Shown: positions 37,663 to 50,562 of the stretch, in pieces
How the letters are laid out: the number at the start of each line of letters is the position of its first letter
Position numbering within the stretch: position 1 is the stretch's first letter
Assembly (NCBI GenBank): GCA_025266875.1
Contig: JALLLT010000059.1
Coordinates: 62,001 to 126,000, forward strand
From: Fennellomyces sp. T-0311
Taxonomy: Eukaryota > Mucoromycota > Mucoromycetes > Mucorales > Lichtheimiaceae
Length of the DNA: 64,000 nucleotides
Direction of reading: 5' to 3'
Translations under genes and position numbers: made by a program
Notes under the pieces: model-generated
What the model saw: the letters and a program-made list of their open reading frames with translations, nothing else
Told to the model about the DNA's origin: nothing
The model's database searches: none

Positions 37663-40600
37663 TTAAGTAGCAGTAGATTTCAGCGACCACCGTAACTTGA
37701 TCCAGTTGATATAGTTGTACACGTCTCTTCGGTTGCTATAGAGATGGGGTAAGTCCAGAGTACTTAAAGATTTAGAGATAAAATGCCAACCTTTCGCCGC
37801 CTCATAAGAGCGTTGCGCACTACTCAGATCGTCCCCGGTTGCACGACCTTTATGGTAGTAATCCTCAACACGTTCAAGGGCCTGTTCATCACCCAGTTCG
37901 ACAATTCGTTGCCAGTGCTTTAACGCTTCGTTGTAGTCCTGGTCAACACCAAGTCCATCTTCATAACAACGCGCAATATGCTGAGTAACTTCTTTGAAAA
38001 CCTCAATTTCGCCTGTTCCGGTCTCAATTTCGTTTAACTGACGGAAACCTGTTTCAGGATCGTGCTCTGGAGCGTACCAACCGTGTAGATGGTACAAAGC
38101 AACCATCATCTGGGCATAGCTTGTTTGGACCCCTTCTGGCTCGTGGACGGCCTTGTCAAACCAGACGTAAGCCTGGTTGTGAAGCTCCATTGCATGAGAT
38201 GCATTCGTGCATTCGTTTGCCATAATGTGGATCAGTCGGCCGATGACAAGCTGCAAAATTGGACGATTCTTCTGGCTCTCTGGGTGCTGGTACGCCTTTT
38301 CATAGCATTCCAGAGCAATTTCCATATTATCTCCTGAAAACGGCAAGTAACCTTCCTGGTAATAAGAGCCAACCATGGCAATCGATATGCCGTCGTCCAG
38401 CTCGGCGGCACGACAAAAGTAGCGGAATGCTGTTGTGTGATTTTGTGCGACCTCAAACAGCTTCCGTGTCGTCTTGTCTGGCTTTGAGAAACCATTGTGG
38501 TACAGGAATCCCAGAGCACGTAACGAGTCCACCACGTGCTGTTCTTCGGCCGCTTTCTTGTACAACTCCCAGGCGGCGGTATATTCTTCTTGCCGCCAAT
38601 AAATATGCGCGAGCTCATACGTTGCTTGGGCATGGCCTCGATTTTTAGCCGTTGTAAAGTATCGTGCGGCTGCCACCAGGTTAGGCTCCAGATCAGCCAG
38701 ACCGTCTCGATGGAACAAGCCTATTTGGTATTCGGCCTCTGTGTTTTTCTGATCGGCGGCTCGACGATACCATTCCAATGCATCTACTTGTTCCCCGAGC
38801 TGGTCGTAGAGCTGCCCGCAAAGAAGCATGGCCTCGGTATTCTTGATTTTTTCTAGATCGGCGCCGCGAGCATACCAAGCAACAGCACATTTCAGATTTT
38901 GCTGGGTACCTATACCAAGCTTATAACATTGGCCGAGCAGAATGCAAGCTGTGCTCCAGGTCTTTCGCTCATGCAGCGGCAACGGCGCAGAAGTCGATTC
39001 CAGGATCTTCTGTAGATGGTTGAAACCGAGCTGGTTATTCTCTGTGATGCCCCCAAGGCCTTGAAGCTGATAGGCTGCCAACCGGAATTGAGCGATCCAG
39101 TGGGTGGGGTGCTTGTTGTACCACTTTACAGCTTCGTGATGCTGGTCCAAAGAGTCGTACACCTCGGCCTTATATATGGATGCACTTAAGTGACCAAGCG
39201 CAATTGCTTCGTTGTAGTACTCGAGGGCAACAAACATATCTTTTGGAAATGCACTGCCGAAGCCCATTTCATGCAGCAGGCCCAGCTGGACCCATGCTTC
39301 AGCGTCTCCTGCCATTATGGCGTCCTCCAGCAGATACTTGATTTCAGAGCTGTCCCACTGAGAACCGTCGTCTGCCATATCGTCTGGATCGTCGTTTTGG
39401 TGCTCTTGGCAGTATAGCATTGCCAGTTCTCGCTTGCTTCCGGCATGTCCGTGGGCATCGCCTTGGCTGAAACGTAACCGGGCTTCGAAATCGTTCCCTT
39501 CCTGCACTGCCAACAGACCTAACTCGTACGCAGCAGCACCGTGTCCTTGATCAGCGGCTACAGTGAGCCACCTTTTTGATTCACGCACGTTGGTTCTGAT
39601 TCCATTGCCGTGCAGAAGCAAGTAACCTTTGTGCGATCATGTATTAGTAACTCAGTGATGAGTTGAGAGCGCAGATACATTACCGAGATAATAGCGTGCC
39701 TCCCTTGCTTGCGTGATGGTTTCAGAAAACTCTTGATTGCCTTTCATTTGATCCAGCCGCGGCCCCAGATGCTGGAGATGCCGTAAGGCTTCGGTGTGTG
39801 CACCTTCGTCAATCAGCAGCTTCGCCAGTCGAGCTCGTGCTCTATCTTGTGCCCAGTGGACCGAGCTAAATATCGGCACGTCCACAGCACGACGGTACCA
39901 GTTGGTTGCCTGTGTAATATTGCAGGTAGTACCAATGCCGTTCTCACAGCAGATGCCTGTTTTGATATATATGATGTGAGTACAAGGTCCGGTGAATTTT
40001 GAAACGGTTTAATTACCCAGCAGCTCGAACGGTTCAATGGCGTTTTCTTCCGTGCTGTACTCGACCATCTCCTGCAGCATGGCGTACACATTGCACTGCT
40101 CTTTTTGATCTCGCAAGCCGTGCAATACGACAAGTCGACAGCTGTTCAGCCTAGCATGCCAGCCGTACTGCGATGAAAGATTGTACTTTTCAATGATAGC
40201 GTTGTACTGAAGAAACGCTAGATTGCGCTCGGATTGACCTTCATACAAATTGGCAATCGCGAAGCTTGCGCTGCACAGAAAAGAAAAGAACAGGTAAGCG
40301 CTTGAATTGCTCGCTTCTATGGTGTTCTTACCGAGTGTAACCCAACTCTTCTGCTCTTTGCAAGCACTCAAGTTGCTTTTCGACGCTGACGTCCACAAAC
40401 CATCCTTTCTCATAGTACTGAGCCAGTCGGAACCATGCCCTTGGATCGTTGAAAGAGACCGCTGCTTTCTTCAGTCGTTCAAATCCCTCCTGATAGTTCG
40501 TCTTGCCCAGGGTCACGGGAATAAGATCCATCTCATACGCACTAGCAAGTTCTCGCATTGCACTTGTGTCATTCTTTGCCTCGGCCTTGAGCAGCCACAT

Positions 40601-43094
40601 GTGCGCTTCAGTGGCATTGTTCGGGTCGTTAACCAGCATTCGTGCGAGCGTCACCATCGCTTCTGGTAGGCCTCTCGTAGCAGCACTACGCAGCAGTTCC
40701 TCGGCACGTGCCAGATCCTTATTTGCCGGTGGCAATCCTTCGATATGGTACACGGCTTCGCACGCCTGGGAGAGCTCATGGCCTTGCGATGCAGCTGCAG
40801 CGTAAAGATAATAGGCTTGCTCTCTATCTTTCATGACTCGTGTTACGCCCTGGTTATCGACATATGTGAATCCATTTGACAACATATCGGCCGCATGGAA
40901 TTGGCTGAGCATATGGCCGAGATCTGCGGCTTTTCGAAAATAGTCGTATGCGAGCTTTGGGTTGCTATCAACAACGTCAGCGATTCCCTCCTTGAGAGCA
41001 CGTGCAATACGGAAATGTGCATCGGGAAAGTCTTCGGTATCGGCTAGATCGCGTAGTAGTTGGAATGCAGTAACGGGATCACGTTGGAGACCTCCGTACC
41101 CATGGAGTTGGTACAGTGCAATTTGTAGCCGTGCAGTGTTTCGATATAACGAAAGCTTATGCATGAACATCGATTCGAGCTCTTTGGGCGCGAGACCTTG
41201 CTTCAAATCACCACTGGCAGCAACCTTGCGGAACCATTCGAGCGCATCTTGACGACGGTTCGCTTCATCGAGCAACAAGGCGAGGGCAAGCTGAGCTGGA
41301 ATACAAAGGATAGGCATGTTGTTGGATTGGGCGACTTTTTTGTAACAGTTGATTGCACGTTGGGTATTCTTAAGGCAGCCGCGGCCGTGTTGATATTGCT
41401 TGCCAAGCCAACATTGTGCCAAGGCGTCTCCTTGTGCTGCTGCCCTTTGGAATAGGCGATGTGCCTCGGACTCGTTTTTACGGACTCCTATTCCGTCAGC
41501 ATACATGTTACCAAGAACACGCTGGGCCTGTGCGAACCCGGATTCGGCTGACAAATGGAAATGCTTCAGTGCTAGTGTGTCGTTTCGCTTCAACTCGCGA
41601 TCGCCATGCCGATAGTTGACACCCATCATGTAATGTGTTACACCAAAATCGGCACTGTCTGCTCCGTCGAGAAATCGTTCATAGTATTCGAATGCTTTCT
41701 GACGACTCTTATTCACGAGCTGACCTTCCTCATAAAGAAAAGCAAGCTGCAACAATGCTTCGCTATTGTCCTGCGATTTGGGAGAAAAGGAGGCACTTAG
41801 CCAGGAACGAATTAAAATACAATACTACTATTTTGTTTACCTGTTCAGCTGCTGAATAAAGCCAATGTAAAGCTTGCTTTGATCGTTCATTTCGAAGTTG
41901 GTCGGTTTCAAGGTCATCCGTTTGTCGAACAAGCAACGAGCCAAGTGCTGCTTGAGCTTTTGCATAACCTTTTGCTGCGGCTAAGTTGTACCACTTCTCA
42001 GCTTCCTTGATATTCTGGTATCCCGCAGTTCCGTGCTCGCAGTAATATCCGGCCATATACTGAGCAGGCGTGTAACCAATCTTGGCAGCTGCATTGAAAT
42101 ATTTTGCTGATTTGGCTACATCGAGTGCTACGCCTTTGCCGTTTGCAAGCATATCGCCGAGACAATATTGTGAGCTAGAGATGACACCAAGGATTTGTTC
42201 GCGCTCCTGCTGATGATGTGGCTGATTCAACATGGTTTTATATTCCTTGGCGGCGGCCTGAAACCATTTGAATGCCTGAACATAATTGGGCTTGCGACTC
42301 GGCGTTTGACCGTAATATTGACATATGGCTAAAGAATAGTATGCTTCAGTTTTTTTGCGCTGCACCAGGTCGACCAATTCACGGTAACGTTGCTCATCAA
42401 TTTGTGGAACAAGAGTAGTATCATCATTGGAGCTCGTCACGAGGGTGCTAATATCAGTTTCCGAAATGGTAGTCCGCGATGATGACAATGCTAGCGGCTT
42501 ATCACTGTGACCATGTGCAGTTGAACTTCGCCGCTGTCGCTCAAGGACATGAATCAGGGCGGGTGATGATGTAGCAGGAGCAAATTTAGACTGCAGCGAC
42601 GAAACAGAAGACATGGATGACGGTGATGAGGCGGTTGAGAACAAGCTTGTGCTGGCGACTGAGTTCGTGGACGACGTCGATGAGATTGTCGGCGGGACGT
42701 ACTCTGGCGGGTCGCTAGGTAACCGGTCTGATACGCTACTCTCCTGGACAATGTGGCTCTTGATAAGTATGGCTGAGCTCATTGTATCATTTGAATAAAA
42801 GTCGATCGATAGACGTCGCTCGTATGTGCTGTTGTCATCGTCTTCTATTAAAAGCGGTTTGGGTGTGGATGAAGACGGCCGGTGGTGGTTATAAGGGGAG
42901 CGGTACATTTGGTGGTCTATTTGTCGATTATGTTCAAAGTGGTGGTGTGATTGACGTTGCTGTTGTAGTTGTTGCGGTCGTAAAGGTTGTGGCGAGGATG
43001 ACAATGATGTTGCGGAGGGTGTAGTCTGCGGCAGCTGGCGTGATTTGTTATTGCTGGTTCGACGACCTTTGGCTTTACTCTGATTTGCGCCCAT
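37663..43094 (-). CDS. Giant Sel1-repeat protein (1727 aa), possible N-myristoylation
   Basis: Exons (minus) 43094-41841, 41770-40332, 40270-40017, 39956-39684 and 39626-37663 join in one frame of 1727 codons. The start at 43094 gives MGANQSK, an N-myristoylation consensus (Gly2, Ser6). An upstream in-frame ATG at 43175 would add 27 residues and hide it. Residues ~10-260 are Ser/Thr/Gln/His-rich and look disordered. From ~270 to the C-terminus the protein is an almost unbroken solenoid of 36-40-residue Sel1/TPR-like helices, for example ALGSLLV..., VLGNMYADGIGVRKN, AQCWLGKQYQHGRGC and ARCYEDGLGVDQDYNEALKH. Sel1 arrays are adaptor scaffolds (Hrd3 in ER degradation, Chs4/Skt5 for chitin synthase). 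No enzyme domain is seen. Partners cannot be told from sequence. Confidence 0.88.
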
Positions 43095-45742
43095 GGTGAA
43101 AGAAATGTACAATGCAAACACAGCTACAATCTGGGAAAGCTGATCTTCATTATTTATATAGAAACGTGTTGCCATTTTTTCTCAACGTATGCATCACAAG
43201 AGCGGTTCCTAATTAATCGATGGCGTAGAACTTTAAAGGTCAACACTTTTGCTTCTTCCTTTTTTGCTCCTCATCCCCCTATTTTCGCGTAGCATTAACG
43301 CGCCATTTCTTGGTACATTTCTTCCCGCTGCTACCACTTGAACGTGTAAAAGCCCAACAAACTGCTGATGCGGAATAAAAGTTGCGTAATTTACGATACG
43401 CCACTGCGTTACCTGGGGTGGAATTGGGCCCAGAAAAATATCTAAAAGTGCTTCTGTGTAACGTCACATTTTCTCGCACGGCTCATCGGCGCACTTTGGG
43501 GATGGATACCAATTCTTAACTGCAGCTTCAAAAGTAATAACGTTGAGTGAGTGTCTTTATTATAATTTCTCATTATGAAACACATCCATTTTTTATCGGG
43601 CAACACAATAAAGTGTAGATATCGCGAAAGCAATTTGAAAAACCATAATTATCGGGTGGTTTGCCGTTATATAACAGTCCACGTACCTATAGGCGTAACC
43701 TGCGGGTTTTCAACACTGTCGTGTGTCTCGATTACTGCGGTATAAGGTAAGAGCCGGCGCCGCGCGTTACAACAGGTTACCACATATGTTCCTTCTCCTA
43801 TCTGCAGTCCTGAGAATGACTTGGAACGAATCCTGGTGTTGCCAGGTGCACAGGTTCAAATAAGGCTATGAAAGCATGGAAGTTCAAGAGATGGACCTGA
43901 AACCCGTAAAGAGTGCTACTGTCATATCCAATGACAGTGACTTTGTGCTCTTGGCGTCGATGTCCAGATGACCCATCCATACTACTTATTATTCAAGTGC
44001 ACAGCACACGATCGATCTCGCGATGAACGTTAGCAACTCCGAGGCCTACTGTTCCAATGTCGCACATAACGCTCCGCTACTTAAATCATCTTTAGTAAGT
44101 TACGTAGCGAGAAGAAAATGGGGTTTAACAGGCGCTAGACACGTGTGTAAAAGTTGGGGGATAAAAACTGCGCCTACGCGATGCAGTGCAACCTGCATAC
44201 GATAGGGACCGTTTGGTGGATATGCGGTCCTTGTCCTACGTATTCGTTACAATCAGTAAATATAGGTCTCCAACGTCACTAGCCATAACAGTTCGTGCAG
44301 CTAACAGGTTTTAAGAAAAAAATACTTTTTTCTGGATGCTTACGCTATTCATTTGTACCGAAAAGCGTATATACATGTGTCCTTCTATACCTAGGCAAAA
44401 TGCACATAGTCAGCGTACATACATAGGCTTATTTTTCATTCCTCTTTTTAGGAAACGAGTTTCTATCCATAAATGTTACTCGCGCGAGGTTGAAACATCA
44501 TATTACATGTCATGTGAAGTTACAAGCTCTAAAGGCTCATATGACAATGATCTTCTATATAATAAGGGCGTATCCACATCAGCGATTGTCATTATTCATT
44601 AAGGATAGTCTACAAGGGTGCGCTTTATCAGTGGACATAATTCCTTTAATGCTTCGTGTACATCGTAATAGTTCCTTGTACATGTTTGACTACTCCTGGA
44701 AAATCCAAAGCAGGTATATATGGGGCTTTGACGTTAAGCACGATTCTTCACCGCCGGCTTATATCCATTGTACGAAGCTCTCGATAGGGAGCTGAAATTA
44801 TTAAAGCATTTAATAAGGACCTTTCTTGGCTGTTTAATATAAAAGAAATACATCATTCTACATGTGAATATAGCATTTTACGCATAGCTATCCCAGTGAG
44901 TCTTGAGAACTTTCGGTACCGAATTTATGTTATATCATTATCACGTTTATATTAGCTATTGCTTCAAATAGAACTTGCTGCGAACATCTTTTGTTTTTAG
45001 TAGCAAGCGCGCCACCAGGCTGTGTATATATCATAGGGATGAAATTCCTGGTGTAGTGTTTTCAAGCTTCTAATTTCTCAGGAACTAGCGCGTGGAAACT
45101 TTCACTCTTTTCTTTATTGCAAAAAAGCGATTTTACTCTTATTGCTACCGGCTTCTGACACTTACGGATATTGTCATTTGTTGCAGGAAATAGATACTGG
45201 ACTCATGCTTAAATAAGATACAAGTTTACCAAAAGCTCTCGATACATAAATGGCAATGAACAGCAGTGCAGATATCCTGCATCACAAGACCCTCGTTCGG
45301 CGTTAGAGGCACATGACTATTTGCAAATCGTCTGGTTGCCCAAACTCTGGCAAACGTTACGGCAACCGAATTACACGCATAACTTCTTGCAGGATACGCA
45401 CATTGCAAAAACCTGAAGGTCTGTACTCTGTACCATGCACAGCACACAGCACGAAACGAGGCACTGATATGTAACTATATATAGATTTCCGCAATCATTG
45501 GTAAAACGATGCCCCATGCACGCACCATGATATTGTTGCAAACAGATTTCAAATAGTTTAGTTTGTATAATAGTAGATTAATACGAATTGATATGCACAA
45601 TGTAATAAGATCTAAGAGCTCGCTGACTCTAGCAGGGCGGCTTTCGGACACGGGACTAGAGGTGATGATGAGGTGATAGAGCAAGGAGAAGAAGTTGGTG
45701 CGTATGTTGGATATAAGGTCGACAAAAGGGGCGTGAGAGTCG
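43095..45742. other. 2.6-kb intergenic region
   Basis: No convincing gene. Several 60-115 codon frames exist but lack domains and splice-linked partners. The Sel1 gene promoter should lie at its left end and the kinase 3' UTR at its right end. Confidence 0.5.
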
Positions 45743-47290
45743 CTACACTGTTGCGAGTTCCAATAGTCTGTCGATCTCATTGATAACCTGCGGGTACACA
45801 TAAAATTAGTATGCTGACCCATTTTCCATTATGCAATCACCACATACTGCTTGTATATCAGCTCGCTCTCTTGAATTCACTACCAGCATTGATTTGATGA
45901 GTTCCCGTAATCCATCGCTGTAAGGATCACCCTCGGCTGGAAATTTGTATTGCCCGTTTAATACAGCCAGTGTCATGGATCCACCAACTTCCTGTGTGTT
46001 TGCTTCAAAAGGGCTCTGACCGTACGCAGTGGCGTACAGTAAACAGCCAAGGCTCTAATAAGAGGAACCGTATGAGCCATTACTGCTGAAGGAGCATAAC
46101 AAAGCCATGTATATTACCCAAATGTCGACCTTTTCGTCAAGTTCCGTTCCGGTCTGTACGTCATATAGTTCTGGGGAGCGGTAGGCCATAGTCGAGTGTT
46201 CAGCCGCAAGATCCTAACAAAAGTATAGCATAATCAATAAGCTTACAATGTACATTTCTGAGACCACAGTACTAAATATTAACCTGCTGTACTAAAGCCT
46301 CGCGCCGGTTCTTGACAGAGATACGTGCGCGCATGATCGATCCAAAGTCACTCAAAACGGGAGTCTGGCCGTCATCGGCGATGAGTACATTTCCAGGCTT
46401 TAGATCTCGATGCGCTGTAGATTCAAGGATTCAGCATCTAAAGGGGTAAAAAAATGTCGGCTCGGTGGAGCTTACCATATGGAACAATTGTGCCCTCTTC
46501 GCTATCTTTTGCACGTTGGTAACCGTTGGTATAATTATACGGCTTTGACGGAGGCATCGCGTGACTAAAGGTAATGGGGACCATTCGTTGGTTCTCAGTG
46601 TCGGGCACAGGTGACTCGTCTTCGTCGTTGTTTCTCATGGGGACCCTTGGAAGCCGAAAAGTATGCAGCACACGGACAGCATAGCATATCTTGCGGAAAA
46701 AGCGGAGCAGGTCCCGTTCGGGAAAGTGAGACTTGTTCAGGTTGTTGGCATTGATGCTGTCTTGGAGGTTGCCACGCTACATGAACAATTATTGTTAGTC
46801 ACAGCAAGTGAAGTATATCGTCATAGCAATAATACTTTGTAGTAGGGGAGAAATATGTACACTGTCTTTGTACCGTCCTTTTCTGTGGTAATGCTGGTGT
46901 TCTGCAGAGTTTTACTGTCAGTGGAACGGATTATCTTCTCAAACTGAACTTACCAAGACTTTAACAATATTCTCGTGCTGGAACATTCGGTACATGTCGA
47001 CTTCCCGCATTGCATCTGCAACCGCATCTTGATCTCCCGGAGGACAACGAATCTTCTTTAAGGCATAAAGGCGGCCAGTCGGAACGTCTTGTACGAGGTA
47101 GACAAAGGCATATCCTCTAAACACCACAGCGTCAAATCCGTGCTCTGCAAATTCGGTAAGGCGGACATTACCCTTCGCCAAGCAGTCGAATCACTTTGAA
47201 CGTTTTTTTGTTGATTTGTATTGTTGGATTAGGAAAACAGCAGGACGTCACGCCGTAAAGAGTATCTCGTAACGCTGATGATAGCGACAT
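45743..47290 (-). CDS. STK16/Env7-like serine/threonine kinase
   Basis: Exons (minus) 47290-47172, 47116-46954, 46901-46836, 46776-46476, 46414-46284, 46213-46118, 46054-45848 and 45787-45743 give 375 codons. Kinase motifs: a Gly loop made by the first splice (LLGEGGYAFVYLV), Lys60 (LYALKKI), IFLPYYKRGNLQDSI, catalytic HRDLKPGN (218-225), and DFG (239-241). The activation-segment/APE region reads STMAYRSPELYD, and the end reads NSRERADIQAVINEIDRLLE. The pattern LPYYKRGNLQD is typical of STK16/Env7, kinases of the vacuole and Golgi membranes. A Cys pair near the start (TSCCFPNP) could be lipidated, as in that family. An insert of ~50 polar residues sits between VLHTF and the catalytic loop, where relatives vary. 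Confidence 0.9.
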
Positions 47291-50140
47291 TGTGGATAAG
47301 GGCTGGGAGTACGAGGGTTGGTGTTGGTTGGAGGAAAGCCGTTTGAAGGAGAGAAGCTGCAGCTAAAATTCGATGAGCGGGAAGTCAGCGTTGATTGAGC
47401 ACTCTTTTTAGGGTACCTTGGCTACCGCCCCTTCCCGACAGATACCTGTTCACACAGTACATGCTAGGTATTTAGTCAGGCATGTTTTATTGCTGTATCG
47501 CCACTACCTTGATTGTCAGCTTTGATGTACTTTGAAAATTACGCAACCGAAGCCGCAAGCAGCCCGCTGACTACTAGCGTACCTACTAAAGCCACATGCT
47601 ACTTTATCTACAAACCCTACCGTTTATTAATTTTTATCAGCGCATAAATGACATTCCGATTGACAAGGTACTGCTAAAAAAATGCCAAAGTTATTTGAAA
47701 ATGGCAGAGTTTCGTTACATCGGCGAGATATGAGCATCACGTAAGGTAAAAGTGCCATCATACCATATTTTTTCTAGCCTCCCATAGCCAACACCAATAT
47801 GTATCAGCTCACCGATGCTCCGACGTAAATCCTAAATTTAAAATATACAGTGCAAGAACTGCCGAAGGTGATCCGTGCTCTTCCCACAAATCAATCCCGG
47901 GGTGCTAAAAAACAAAGTCAGCCCGAATATCATCGATGACACCATCCTTGAAGCTTACACGTTATCACGGATCATCATAACACGGCACTTATTCATCTAT
48001 GTAAAATGTATGCTTAAACTTATCTTCATGGATGATGCTTGTGCATGTAACGATTGATAAGCGCCATACCATATAGTAATGGTCACGCTTCAGCATATTA
48101 GTCCTATATTTCATACTTTGACAACATCTTTTTCAAATAATAGTATACATTATTAACTGTGCCTCAGGTAGGTAACGTAGGCACATTATTACACTAATCG
48201 AAACGTTTATTAAAAGTTTTGACGGAGGAGCAAGGGGAACTGCTTTTATGAGCAAGTGGGATCTTTGCCAAGGCACCTCGAGAAGCTACGTAATAAAAAA
48301 AAAAGCTGAAAGTACAACCACGGGATCACTTGCACTTGTGGATTGGCGCGCAAAAGAAAACTACGCATATTCATACTCTCTGCATAAGCAGGTTACTGTT
48401 ACATTATTTGATGCGCTATGGTACAGATAAGTATAGGGCTCGTGGATAACCAAAAATATGACCACACTCATGGCATCAATGATATTAAACGTAAACCTCA
48501 ATTACGATTAACGCTCAAAGTTTACGATACAAACGTTATAATGCTCATCATGAAAACCACTTGAAACTACTAATTTAGCATGTGGCCATGTAGTACTACT
48601 AAAATAGAAGTCCCAGGGGTAAGCTTTGATGATCATGGCAAGCCACTATATTACTATGATTAGCTAAGTATAGCCAGCAGTAAAAATATGTAAATCTTAC
48701 GCGGGGTATTACGTTAGCTGAGATGCAGATGCAAAAGATATACAATTTTGTGTCTAAATTTCCAATTCGATCTGCAATGTGCTATGCTTCGAATGATGAT
48801 GGTGTCAAAACTATGTTATCAAACAATAACATATGCGCATTACTTTGGGAATGATGTAAGTTGATCTAACGCTCAAGTATGTAAGCCATGCTTTTTTGTT
48901 TTATTTATCATTCTGATAAGCAGAAAAGTTTATTCACTACAAACATAAATATATATACTTCAGTTTTTAGTTTACATAGAAGTAACACCCAGCAACTCTT
49001 ACTTGAAAAAGTTAATTGAATATTAATATCGAAGCATGATTTGAGAGACGTTTTACATGTATGGATGTTACAAAACGGTAAATTCCAGTCTTCACCCTCC
49101 CCCAACATTCCTCGACGAAAGTAACCGCGACAAGTGCAAGAAGGTCTCTTTTTTTTTAGACGACTGTATTTCTAGAGAGATGGCCACTAAAAACTGAAAC
49201 TTGCAGAATCCCTTCTTGTAGTGTGTCTTGCTAATTTTTCTATTTGGCATCATGTAACTTATCAATACAATAGTTTATATCGTTATCGCAATGACCAAAA
49301 GAGTATTTTATCTAACCCGCCTGGGCAGTATAAGCTTATAGAATCTTTCAGTGTGTAAGGTCTTGACAGAATATATCGACAATGAAATATCAGTTCGTTT
49401 CAGTAGCAACTTCAAACAATGAAATCACCGATGTATCACCAACAAGAGCCTAAACCGGACGCCTTAAATATACCACACAGTATAGAGATACTGGCTTCCA
49501 ATACATTTCAAAACTTGGTGCACTGCGTGTGATTGCTTTCTTTCTTTTTACTGTGATTATTATGCAGGAGCGATGTATATATAATTCCAAATATATAGTG
49601 CGAAATGGTTAATAGTAAAATACGGAAATCGGGATCATTAGTGATGGTAACAATGCTAGCTTCTTTCGATATGCTATCATGGCTTATCCGGTTATCTATG
49701 AAATAAAGGCGCCCCGGATCATTTGGCGCGAATTTTATTTTCATACTCATCATCTCTTCTTCCCATCGACGGAGGCACCCTGTGTAAGGAGGTTAGGAGA
49801 CTGGATTGCAGTCTGCTCTATGATGATGAAGGAGTATAGTTCTGTTTAAACCAAAAGGCGACGATGCCTAGAGGCGACGCAAGCATATGCAAGGGATGTT
49901 GCGGAGATACAGCTCGTTAAGACGGCCATTACCTATTGCAGAGTAAATTACCCAATAGGGGAAGCTGAAGAGGAGGAAAGGGGTCGTATGAGGGAAGAAG
50001 TTGGCGGCATCCTGAATTGCTGCAGTTCTGTCGTTTCTTAATGGCTCGGGAAAGGGGGGGGGAATACTCCGAGGCTAAAAGGTCTGTAACATTGGATAGT
50101 TTTTGTGGGTAAAGAAAAAAACATCAGATGATGCCTGGAT
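47291..50140. other. 2.8-kb AT-rich intergenic region
   Basis: No gene recognised on either strand; frames are short and AT-driven. A GGGGGGG run occurs at about 50055. Confidence 0.5.
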
Positions 50141-50401
50141 TTATGCGCGATATAATGTACGCAATGCCTTGACCATAGTACAATGCATACCCCAAAAATA
50201 TAATAAACTTTGAAGCATAATATGGAGTGATTGCCATGGTGCAGGTTTTAGCACGTATGGACTCCTCACTGTTGTCGTTATACTCAAAGGATGAAGCCAA
50301 TTGAGAATGGAAGTGAGACGTTTATCGACAGGTTTCGCCGCAATGCAGCCGAAAATGCTCATGCTTACGAACGGAAACAATAGGAGAACTATTCTTCTCA
50401 A
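50141..50401 (-). CDS. Possible small secreted protein (86 aa)
   Basis: A single minus frame begins MRRIVLLLFPFVSMSIFGCI, a good signal-peptide profile, followed by AAKPVDKR, where KR could be a Kex2-type processing site. The remaining ~55 residues have one Cys and no family match. The second half may instead be read through an intron (GTATAACGA at the LSI position). Confidence is low because the frame is short and no homologue is recognised. Confidence 0.25.
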   Translation of the reverse strand: MRRIVLLLFPFVSMSIFGCIAAKPVDKRLTSILNWLHPLSITTTVRSPYVLKPAPWQSLHIMLQSLLYFWGMHCTMVKALRTLYRA

Positions 50402-50562
50402 TACGCTTAGTTAACTCCAACCAATCCTAAACGGTATATATTATTTGAGTTCCTTTGCATCAGCACATTTAATAACAATAACAATATAAAGGCGCATATC
50501 ATGCATCTTAGCCACTTCTTTTTCCTCTCCACGTTCTTCAAAAAACAAACAATCTATTTATT

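Noticed and set aside
43095..43175. Upstream ATG extending the Sel1 protein by 27 residues
   Set aside because: The extension is hydrophobic and AT-coded without Sel1 features, while the internal start at 43094 creates MGANQS. Kept as the less likely start.
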